Of a stretch of DNA of 35,590 bases, positions 1-7,144 are shown one piece after another. The translations under genes and the position numbers were made by a program. How positions within the stretch are numbered: the first letter of the stretch is position 1; every line of letters starts with the position of its first letter. The notes below the pieces were generated by a model. It had not been told where the DNA came from, did no database searches, and saw only the letters and a list, made by a program, of their open reading frames with translations. The stretch lies in NCBI GenBank assembly GCA_009692805.1, contig SHYM01000005.1:1-35590 (forward strand). The letters are read 5' to 3'. The stretch is from Dehalococcoidia bacterium (lineage in GTDB: Bacteria; Chloroflexota; Dehalococcoidia; SHYM01).

Positions 1-270
1 CTCTTCGCCATCAGCCAGGCCGCCCGCCTGGCGGGCCTGCACGCCCAGACCCTCCGCCACTACGAGCGGGCGGGGCTCATCTCACCGCGCCGCTCCGCGG
101 GGAGATTGCGGTTTTATTCGGCCCGCGACATCGAGCAGGCGCGCCGCATCCGGGGCCTGATGGAGGACCTGGGGGTCAATCTGGCGGGCGTGGAGGTGAT
201 CCTGCGCCTGCGGGAGCGCATCAACGCCCTGGAGGGGCAAGTTGGGCGGCTTGGCAAGCGGAGGCGCTAG
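1..270 (+). CDS. MerR-family transcriptional regulator, HspR-like (5' truncated by window edge)
   Basis: Frame 1 reads LFAISQAARLAGLHAQTLRHYERAGLISPRRSAGRLRFYSARDIEQARRIRGLMEDLGVNLAGVEVILRLRERINALEGQ..., a MerR HTH with HspR-like 'YERAGLI.P.R..GR.R.YS..DI' and 'E..GVNLAGVEVIL', ending at TAG 268-270. Confidence 0.85.
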   Translation, partial: LFAISQAARLAGLHAQTLRHYERAGLISPRRSAGRLRFYSARDIEQARRIRGLMEDLGVNLAGVEVILRLRERINALEGQVGRLGKRRR

Positions 271-278
271 GGGGTTCC

Positions 279-1157
279 ATGGGGGCTTCCGGCCTGGAGA
301 TCGCCCGGGGCACTTTGCAGGTTGAAGGGCTCAGCGTGGCTTACCTGGCGGCGGGGCCCCTGGACGCGGCCCTCCCGTCGGTAGTGCTGGTCCACGGCTT
401 GGGGGCCGCGAAGTCTTGGTGGCGCCACACTATTCCCGCCCTGGCTGCCAGGTTTCGCGTCTATGCCCTCGACCTACCAGCCCATGGAGAAAGCGCCGTC
501 CCCCAGGCTGTGCCGGACGCCGGTTTCGGCGCGCGCTTTCTGCTAGCCGCCCTCGACGCTTTGGGCCTCCCCCGGGCGGCCCTGGTGGGCCAATCGCTGG
601 GCGGCTATATAGCTCTCCAGGTCGCCATCCAGGCGCGCCAGCGGGTCTCGCGCTTGGTCCTGGTAGACAGCGCGGGCCTGGGTCGAGACCTGAACTGGCT
701 GTTGAGGGTAGCGACTCTCCCTGGGTGGGGGGAGCTGCTGCTGGGCGTCCTGGGCCGCTACCGCTGGGAGATCCGGCGGGAGTACGGCGCTCTCTTTCAC
801 GACCCCTCCGTCTTGACGGAAGAGATGGCGGAGGAGATCAAGGCCAATCGCGACCGCCCGCGGGCCTCCGCCGTGCTGCTGGCGATGCTGCGGCGCGGTG
901 TCACCTGGCGGGGGGTGAAACGCAGCGTCCTGTTGCTGGACCAGCTGTCCCAGGTCCGGGCGCCGGCCCTCATGATCTGGGGCGATGGAGACCCCCTCTT
1001 CCCCCTCTCCCATGCTCGGAGCGCCCAGGAGGGGATGCCCGGCAGCCGCCTGGAGGTCTTCGCCGCCTGCGGCCACTGCCCCCAGTTGGAATACCCGGAG
1101 CGCTTCAATCGTTCGGTGACGGACTTCCTTGCTCGGCCCGCGCCCCTTGACGCCTAG
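279..1157 (+). CDS. alpha/beta hydrolase
   Basis: HGLG oxyanion motif, GQSLGG nucleophile elbow, C-terminal GHCPQLEYPERFN histidine motif. Confidence 0.9.
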   Translation: MGASGLEIARGTLQVEGLSVAYLAAGPLDAALPSVVLVHGLGAAKSWWRHTIPALAARFRVYALDLPAHGESAVPQAVPDAGFGARFLLAALDALGLPRAALVGQSLGGYIALQVAIQARQRVSRLVLVDSAGLGRDLNWLLRVATLPGWGELLLGVLGRYRWEIRREYGALFHDPSVLTEEMAEEIKANRDRPRASAVLLAMLRRGVTWRGVKRSVLLLDQLSQVRAPALMIWGDGDPLFPLSHARSAQEGMPGSRLEVFAACGHCPQLEYPERFNRSVTDFLARPAPLDA

Positions 1158-1252
1158 CGGCCCTCTCTCTAGGCTAGGCGTAAGCCCCACCGCTCTTTAG
1201 GTCACTGGGGCTAGGCGATGCCTCGGCCGGCGGTTGTTGGGGCGGGTGCGGG

Positions 1253-1865
1253 ATGGTTGATACTTCTGAGACCTCTAGGGGAAGGTTGCGCCGGGAGTTG
1301 CTCCTGGGTACTCGTTTCTTACTCTCCGCAGACCAGCGGTTAGGGACCCTCCGCAACCTGCCGCGGCTGCTCCTAATCGTCGCGGTAGTGGGCCTGGTTA
1401 TCGGCTCCTACTTCTTCCGGGGCGAGATCGCCGCCCAGGCCAGCGAAGAATCCCTGCGGAAGCTGGGCTACCTGCCGGTGTTCCGCATCTCCCTCATGAG
1501 CAGCGCCAGCGTGCTCCTGCCCCTGCCGGGCGCGGCCGTCATCTTCCTGGGCGGGGCGCTCCTCGTGCCGCTGTTTGTAGGGCTGGTCGCGGGGGCTGGC
1601 GAGGCCCTCGGCGAGCTCGTCGGCTACGGCGCTGGCTACGGCGCGGGCGCGGTGGTTGAGCGCGGCCGCCGCTACCCGGTGGTCGCGGGCTGGATGCGCC
1701 GCCACGGCATGGCGCGGGCGCCCTGCGGTTCCCGCTTGGTCGCTTCCTGCTGGTCGTCCTGGCAGGCAAGGTCATTAGGGGGACAGGCTTGGCGCTGGCG
1801 GAGTCTGGGGCGCGCGCAGCGTCGCTGATTGGCTGGAGCCCATCATGCGGCGGCTCATGGAGTAA
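1253..1865 (+). pseudogene. VTT/DedA-family (SNARE-associated) membrane protein, internally deleted and frameshifted
   Basis: N-terminal part LPVFRISLMSSASVLLPLPGAAVIFLGGALL...GELVGYGAGYGAG...VAGWMRRHG is VTT-like. Continuation is only recovered in other frames: GALRFPLGRFLLVVLAGKVIRGTGLALA, then GVWGARSVADWLEPIMRRLME* ending at 1865. Confidence 0.7.
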
Positions 1866-1868
1866 TGC

Positions 1869-2573
1869 ATGGCGGAGCTGGTGGGCGCTGTGGTCCCCGC
1901 TGGGGGTAGCGGGCGCCGGATGGAGGGCCGCGATAAGACGTTCGCGCCCCTCCTGGGGGTACCCCTGGTGGCCTATGCGGTAGAGGCCTTGCTAGCCTGT
2001 CCTCTGGTGGCCTGCGTGGTGCTGGTGCTTCCGCCGAGTTCGCTGGGCGCTGGCGAGGCCCTCTCCCGCGCCCGGGCCTGGGGGCCCCGCGTGCGCCTGT
2101 GCCGCGGCGGAGCGCGCCGCCAGGACTCGGTGCGCCTGGGGGTGCAAGCCCTGGGCCCTTGCGATTGGGTGGTGGTCCACGATGGCGCGCGCCCCTGTCT
2201 GACCGCGGAGCTGGTCGCCGCCGGGCTGCAGGCCGCCCGGGAGACAGGCGCTGCCATCGCCGCTATCCCCCTGAACGACACGGTCAAGGAGGTGGACCAG
2301 GCGGGCACGGTGGTGCGCACCCCCCCGCGCGCGGCGCTGCGGGCGGCCCAGACCCCCCAGGTGTTTCGCTATGATCTGTTGTTGGAGGCCCACCGCCGGG
2401 CAGCCGCCGACGTGACCGACGATGCGGCGCTGGTGGAGGCCATCGGCGGCCGCGTGCGCACCTTCCTCGGCGACTCTGATAACATAAAGGTCACCGTGCC
2501 TGCCGACCTGGCCCTGGCGGAGGCGGTCTTGCGCCGACGGGCCCAGAGCCTCGCCCAGAGACCTGGTGGCTAG
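1869..2573 (+). CDS. ispD: 2-C-methyl-D-erythritol 4-phosphate cytidylyltransferase
   Basis: VVPAGGSGRRMEGRDKTFAPLLGVPLVAYA, VVVHDGARPCL, AAIPLNDTVKEV, R.AQTPQVFRYDLLLEAH, TDDAALVEAIG motifs of IspD. Confidence 0.95.
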   Translation: MAELVGAVVPAGGSGRRMEGRDKTFAPLLGVPLVAYAVEALLACPLVACVVLVLPPSSLGAGEALSRARAWGPRVRLCRGGARRQDSVRLGVQALGPCDWVVVHDGARPCLTAELVAAGLQAARETGAAIAAIPLNDTVKEVDQAGTVVRTPPRAALRAAQTPQVFRYDLLLEAHRRAAADVTDDAALVEAIGGRVRTFLGDSDNIKVTVPADLALAEAVLRRRAQSLAQRPGG

Positions 2574-2593
2574 CGAACCAACAAGGAGGGCCC

Positions 2594-3049
2594 ATGAGCC
2601 CGGTCATTATCAGGCAAGCCACAATCAAGCGGCCAGTCGACGAGGTATGGGACGCCTTGGTCAACGCCCGCAGCATCGCGGCTTGGCAGGGCGGCGGCAA
2701 GGCCAGGAGCGACGCCCGCGTGGGTGGCCGCTACGCTATCTTCGATGGCGCCACCACGGGCCGGTATCTCACGGTCCAGCGGCCGACGCGCCTCGCCTAG
2801 TCCTGGCGGCAGGACAACTGGGACACCGCCTGGCCTGATTCGGTGGTGAGCTGGCGCCTGGAGGCCACAAGCGGGGCGACCGTCGTGCGGCTGCGCCATC
2901 GGGGCCTGCCCAACCAAGCGGAGTTCGAGGGCCACGCCCAGGGCTGGCGCGAGTACTTCCTGGCGCCGATGAAAGCGTGGCTGGAGTCGCGGCCGCGCCG
3001 GGCGAAGCGGGACGGCGGCCCGCGGACGGGACGCCGCGCCACTAAATAG
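2594..3049 (+). pseudogene. SRPBCC/AHSA1-domain protein interrupted by a single in-frame TAG
   Basis: ORFs 2594..2800 and 2843..3049 are in the same frame, separated only by TAG at 2798-2800: ...YLTVQRPTRLA*SWRQDNWDTAWPDSVVSWRLEA...GWREYFLAPMKAWLE. RBS AAGGAGG upstream of 2594. Confidence 0.75.
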
Positions 3050-3069
3050 ACCAGACCAGTGGGGAGACG

Positions 3070-3549
3070 ATGGTGCAGCGGGTTGGCTTTGGCTACGATG
3101 TCCACCGCTTCGTCGGCGGGCGCCGCCTGGTGCTGGGCGGCATCGAGATTCCCCACGAGTTGGGGCTCCACGGCTTTAGCGACGCCGACGTGGTTACGCA
3201 TGCCGTCATCGACGCGCTCCTGGGCGCTGCCGCTCTGGGCGACATCGGCAGCCACTTCCCATCCTCCGATCCCCAGTACGAGGGCATCTCCAGCCTGGAG
3301 CTGCTGCGACGGACGGCCAAGCTGCTTGAACAAGAGGGCTGGGTGCCCGTCAACGTCGATGTAACGGCGGTCCTGGAGCGGCCGCGGCTGGCCCCCTTCG
3401 CCGAGCGGATGCGCTCCTCCCTTGCGAAGGCCCTCGGCGCGGCCAAGGACCAGGTTAGCGTGAAGGCCAAGACCACGGACGGGCTGGGCTTCAGCGGCCG
3501 CGGAGAAGGGATCGCGGCCTACGCGGTGGCGATGGTGGAGCGCCCTTAG
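3070..3549 (+). CDS. ispF: 2-C-methyl-D-erythritol 2,4-cyclodiphosphate synthase
   Basis: RVGFGYDVHRF, LHGFSDADVVTHAVIDALLGAAALGDIGSHFP, VSVKAKTTDGLGFSGRGEGIAAYAV. Confidence 0.96.
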   Translation: MVQRVGFGYDVHRFVGGRRLVLGGIEIPHELGLHGFSDADVVTHAVIDALLGAAALGDIGSHFPSSDPQYEGISSLELLRRTAKLLEQEGWVPVNVDVTAVLERPRLAPFAERMRSSLAKALGAAKDQVSVKAKTTDGLGFSGRGEGIAAYAVAMVERP

Positions 3550-3610
3550 CCCTCGGCGAGGGAGGCTCCCTCTGCACTCCCTGGCAACCAGGGCACTCAT
3601 TACGATGCCC

Positions 3611-3745
3611 CATGAGTATGCGCGCGACCATCCCCCTGGCCCCCTTCCTAGCCAGGAAGGCGGTAGTCTCAAAGGGAAAGAATCCCGAGGGTCGGGACTT
3701 CGACCCCCGGCAGAGTCCCGACACGTCGGGATCTGCACTCCCTCT
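3611..3745 (+). repeat. Dispersed intergenic repeat family R1, copy A
   Basis: catgagtatgcgcgcgaccatccccctggcccccttcctagccaggaaggcgg...cgacccccggcaga...ctgcactccctc; matches the reverse complement of 32328..32460 end to end, and parts of 13579..13686 and 17519..17584. Confidence 0.75.
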
Positions 3746-3774
3746 TTTCATCACCCTGTTAGCCTCGTTTGGGG

Positions 3775-3780
3775 TATACT
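3775..3780 (+). promoter_or_regulatory. Putative -10 box (TATACT) for the cysteine leader/cysE-cysS transcript
   Basis: gtttggggTATACTaagaacgctcATG; 10 nt between hexamer and the leader ATG. No good -35 hexamer seen. Confidence 0.55.
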
Positions 3781-3790
3781 AAGAACGCTC

Positions 3791-3844
3791 ATGAGCAGCC
3801 GGCGGTTTCTCCTCCGAAAGTTGTGCTGTTGCACATGTCCCTAG
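3791..3844 (+). CDS. Putative cysteine-rich leader peptide (MSSRRFLLRKLCCCTCP), probably leaderless
   Basis: ATG AGC AGC CGG CGG TTT CTC CTC CGA AAG TTG TGC TGT TGC ACA TGT CCC TAG; four Cys in five consecutive codons immediately before the stop; located 57 nt upstream of cysE. Confidence 0.7.
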   Translation: MSSRRFLLRKLCCCTCP

Positions 3845-3869
3845 GGGCAGGTCCCAGGGGTCCTGTCCC
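3844..3869 (+). promoter_or_regulatory. Hairpin at the leader stop codon, between leader peptide and cysE
   Basis: ggggcagg (3844-3851) pairs with cctgtccc (3862-3869), 8 bp with one G:U, 10-nt loop. A competing GGGCA (3845-3849)/TGCCC (3871-3875) pairing is followed by GTTTT. Confidence 0.5.
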
Positions 3870-3901
3870 GTGCCCGTTTTAGCCCCGTTCAGGAGGAGCC
3901 G

Positions 3902-4621
3902 ATGTTCCGGCTGTGGCGTAGCCTAAGACGCGATATTGGGGTCTGCTTCGAGCGCGATCCCGCGTGCGTGAGCACCCTGGAGGTGCTCCTGGTCTACCCA
4001 GGCTTCCAGGCCCGCGAGCTCCATCGCCTGGCGCACACCCTCTGCCGCTGGCGCATCCCCCTCCTCCCCCGGCTCATCTCCCACTTCAGTCGCTTCGTGA
4101 CGGGGATCGAGATCCATCCGGGCGCGCAGATCGGCGAGGGGTTCTTCATCGACCATGGCATGGGGGTGGTCATCGGGGAGACCACCATCATCGGGGATAA
4201 CTGCACCCTCTATCAGGGCGTGACCCTGGGGGGGACCAGCCACCTGCGCACCAAGCGCCACCCCACGCTGGGCAATAACGTCATCGTGGGCGCCGGCGCG
4301 GGCATCATCGGCGCCGTCAGCATCGGCGACAACGTGAAGGTGGGCGCCGGCTCTGTAGTCGTAACCGATGTCCCCAGCAACGCCACCGTGGTGGGCGTGC
4401 CCGGCCGCGCCGTCGCCGTGCGCAACCCCGATACGGGCACTATCGAGTTCCTGCCCGACCCCGAGTGGGACACCATCGAGGCCCTGAGCGGGCGGGTTAA
4501 GGAGCTGGAGCAGCGACTCCTGCTATTGGAGGCCAATGGCAGGGGCGGCATCCCGCAGAGTCATGGGGCTCCGGCGTCTGGCGAGGCCCTCCCCCAGCAG
4601 CCCCGGCCGGAGCGTGGCTGA
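3902..4621 (+). CDS. cysE: Serine O-acetyltransferase
   Basis: [77 protein letters not shown], left-handed beta-helix hexapeptides; SD AGGAGG at 3891-3896. Confidence 0.96.
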   Translation: MFRLWRSLRRDIGVCFERDPACVSTLEVLLVYPGFQARELHRLAHTLCRWRIPLLPRLISHFSRFVTGIEIHPGAQIGEGFFIDHGMGVVIGETTIIGDNCTLYQGVTLGGTSHLRTKRHPTLGNNVIVGAGAGIIGAVSIGDNVKVGAGSVVVTDVPSNATVVGVPGRAVAVRNPDTGTIEFLPDPEWDTIEALSGRVKELEQRLLLLEANGRGGIPQSHGAPASGEALPQQPRPERG

Positions 4622-6000
4622 TGCGCCTTACCAACACCCTCAGCGGCCAGAAGGAGGAGCTCGTCCCCCGGGGAGACAGCGTCACCCTCTACGTCTGCGG
4701 CGTGACCCCCTACGACGACGTGCACGTCGGCCACGCCATGAGCTACATCATCTTCGACGCGCTGCGCCGCTATCTGGAGCACCGCGGACACAAGGTCAGG
4801 CACGTCCAGAACTTCACCGACATCGACGACAAGATGATCGCCCGCGCCGCCCAGCGCGGCGTGCCCGTCGCCGACCTCGCCCGGCATTACATCGCCGCCT
4901 ATTTCCAGGATATGGACAGCCTCAATATCCAGCGGGCCCACCTCTATCCCCTGGCCACGGAGGAGGTCCCCCACATCCTGGAGCTCATCGGGCGTCTGGT
5001 CCAGAAGGGCTACGCCTACCAGACACCCGACGGGGTCTACTTCAGGGTGCAGCGTTCCCCGGAGTACGGCAAGCTCTCCCACCGCACCCTCGAGGGGATG
5101 ATGGCGGGCGCTCGCGTGAAGGTGGACGAGGCCAAAGAGCACCCCATGGACTTCGCCCTCTGGAAGGCCGCCAAGCCCGGCGAGCCCTCCTGGGAGAGCC
5201 CCTGGGGCCCCGGCCGCCCCGGCTGGCACATCGAGTGCTCCGCCATGGCCACCAAGTACCTGGGCGCGCCCCTGGACATCCACGGCGGCGGCCCCGACCT
5301 CATCTTCCCCCATCACGAGAACGAGATCGCCCAGTCGGAGGCGGTCGGCGCGGCGCCCTTCGCGCGCTGCTGGGTGCACCATGGAATGCTCCAGATTTCG
5401 GGCGAGAAGATGAGCAAGAGCCTGGGCAACATGGTGAACGTCAAGGAGCTGCGGCGTCGCTTCAGCGCCGACGCTCTGCGGCTCTTCGTTTTGTCCTCTC
5501 ATTACCGCAGCCCGCTGACCTTCAGCGACGAGGGGCTGGTCGCCTCCGAGCGCGGCGCGGAGCGCCTCCGCCACGCCGCCCAGCCCGACGGACCCGCCGG
5601 CTTCTCCCGACTCGACAGCGCCAGCTACGAGGCCCGCTTCCACGAGGCCATGGACGACGACCTGAACACCCCGCAAGCCCTGGCCGCCCTCTTCGACCTG
5701 GCGCGGGAGATCAACGCCCGCCGCGCCGCCGGCGAGCCGGTGGACCTGGGCGTGGGCGTGTTGCGAGCCCTGGGCAGCGTCCTGGGGATGACGTTTGCAC
5801 CGGCGTCGGCGCCGGAGGGCGACCACCGTCCCGACGTGTCGGGATTCATCGCGCTCCTGGTGACGACCCGCACCGAGTTGCGAGCGGCCAAGCAGTTCGC
5901 CGCCGCCGATGGCATCCGCGACCGCCTCGCCGAGCTGGGCGTCGTCCTGGAGGACGGCCCGCAAGGCACAAGCTGGAAGCTGAAGGGGATAGCGGAGTAA
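4621..6000 (+). CDS. cysS: Cysteinyl-tRNA synthetase
   Basis: [16 protein letters not shown]...YVCGVTPYDDVHVGHAMSYIIFDALRRYL, WHIECSAMA, KMSKSLGN. ATG overlaps the cysE stop codon by 1 nt. Confidence 0.97.
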   Translation: MRLTNTLSGQKEELVPRGDSVTLYVCGVTPYDDVHVGHAMSYIIFDALRRYLEHRGHKVRHVQNFTDIDDKMIARAAQRGVPVADLARHYIAAYFQDMDSLNIQRAHLYPLATEEVPHILELIGRLVQKGYAYQTPDGVYFRVQRSPEYGKLSHRTLEGMMAGARVKVDEAKEHPMDFALWKAAKPGEPSWESPWGPGRPGWHIECSAMATKYLGAPLDIHGGGPDLIFPHHENEIAQSEAVGAAPFARCWVHHGMLQISGEKMSKSLGNMVNVKELRRRFSADALRLFVLSSHYRSPLTFSDEGLVASERGAERLRHAAQPDGPAGFSRLDSASYEARFHEAMDDDLNTPQALAALFDLAREINARRAAGEPVDLGVGVLRALGSVLGMTFAPASAPEGDHRPDVSGFIALLVTTRTELRAAKQFAAADGIRDRLAELGVVLEDGPQGTSWKLKGIAE

Positions 6001-6019
6001 GCTTGTCCCGCTGTTAGAG

Positions 6020-6448
6020 GTGCCAATGGCACGTCTTGATGGTCAGCTCACTGGATTAGCCGGAGAGTTCTTCGTCGCAGCCGAACTCCTGCGACGTGGC
6101 CTCCAAGTGTCCGTGACCTTCGGCAACGCAAAGGCAATCGATCTCTTCGCTAACGAGCCTCTAACCAACCGCACCTTCACTATTCAGGTCAAGGCTCTTC
6201 GGAGGAAGACCTACTTTCCAATCTCAGCCGATAAGATTCGGAAAGCTCATGTATACGTGTTCGTTCTACTTAACAAGCCACCGACCCCGCCAGAGTACTT
6301 CATCGTGCCGGGGAATGACCTTGCGGATCACGCCGACAAGTTCGGCAAATGGTTCAAGGATTATAAGAAGTTTCCTGGGATTCACCCAAAGGATCTCGAG
6401 GAGTACCGAGACGGCTGGGAATTGTTCATGGGTGACGGGCCTCGGTAA
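6020..6448 (+). CDS. Small PD-(D/E)XK-like nuclease-fold / hypothetical protein
   Basis: GLAGEFFVAAELLRRG...VSVTFGNAKAIDLFANEPLTNRTFTIQVKALRRKTYFPI: candidate E...D...QVK core. GTG start at 6020 or ATG at 6026. Composition visibly less GC-rich than neighbours. Confidence 0.7.
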   Translation: MPMARLDGQLTGLAGEFFVAAELLRRGLQVSVTFGNAKAIDLFANEPLTNRTFTIQVKALRRKTYFPISADKIRKAHVYVFVLLNKPPTPPEYFIVPGNDLADHADKFGKWFKDYKKFPGIHPKDLEEYRDGWELFMGDGPR

Positions 6449-6577
6449 AGCTGATTCTGGCCTTAGGTAAGGGTTGTTGGGGGGCTGCCCGCTACGGGGT
6501 GAGAAGCTGCTTTCTTTTCTGACTTACTCTCACCCTGGGTGTTTAGGCGGCAAGGTCTAGCTAGGAGAGAGCGATAC

Positions 6578-7144
6578 ATGGGAAACGCGTCGCTTTTCAG
6601 ACTCGCAGCCGCCTCCGCTTGGTTAGCCATACCAGCGCTCTTACTCGCCGGGCTCTTCTTGGCGTTGTTCTTTGGTGGTCGCGGCGAGCCCTACGGTCCC
6701 CTGAACGACATTTTCACCGCCCTGAGTTTGCTCCTTCTCATCTTGCCAGCTATCGCTGTTTATCTGAGCTCCCAGGCAGCTGCGGGCTCCTGGCTCACAG
6801 TGGTCACTTGGCTGGCTGTGGCAGGCATGGTCATAGGGGCAGCGGGCCAGGTTCTCTTGGTAATAGGCGTCATCAACCTGCAGACCTCCTTCGTCACGGG
6901 TAGTATTGGGATTCTGCCAGTCCTGGCCTGGGCAATTTCCATAGCCGTGCTCTCCCTAGGGTTGAGACAGTTGTCGGCATCTCTCGGTTGGTTGATGGTC
7001 GCGGTCTTGCTGCTAGCGCTATTCCTCACGCTAGCCTCGAGTTTGCACTGGAAGCTCGCCACCTGGCTCTTCGCGGGTGGGCTGATCACCGCCCTAGTCG
7101 CCTGGCTCGGTAGCTTAGGGAGGGACTTGATCCGCCTGGCTTGA
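6578..7144 (+). CDS. Multi-pass integral membrane protein, unknown function
   Basis: MGNASLFRLAAASAWLAIPALLLAGLFLALFFGG... several hydrophobic segments; RBS aggagaga upstream of ATG 6578. Confidence 0.75.
   Translation: MGNASLFRLAAASAWLAIPALLLAGLFLALFFGGRGEPYGPLNDIFTALSLLLLILPAIAVYLSSQAAAGSWLTVVTWLAVAGMVIGAAGQVLLVIGVINLQTSFVTGSIGILPVLAWAISIAVLSLGLRQLSASLGWLMVAVLLLALFLTLASSLHWKLATWLFAGGLITALVAWLGSLGRDLIRLA

Noticed and set aside
2798-2800. Amber codon as pyrrolysine or programmed readthrough
   Set aside because: No pylT/pylS or stem-loop evidence is visible; a point mutation or sequence error is simpler. Kept as a finding only for the broken gene.
2797-3738. 313-aa minus-strand ORF across SRPBCC/ispF
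   Set aside because: Antisense to recognised ispF; low-complexity Arg/Gly/Pro composition typical of spurious frames.
4561-5964. 467-aa minus-strand ORF antisense to cysS
   Set aside because: The plus strand is unambiguous CysS; long antisense ORFs are expected in GC-rich DNA, and the translation matches no family I recognise.
7115-7144. 30-nt convergent overlap between the membrane protein and DUF62 genes as antisense regulation
   Set aside because: Short tail-to-tail overlaps are common in compact genomes; nothing specific supports regulation.
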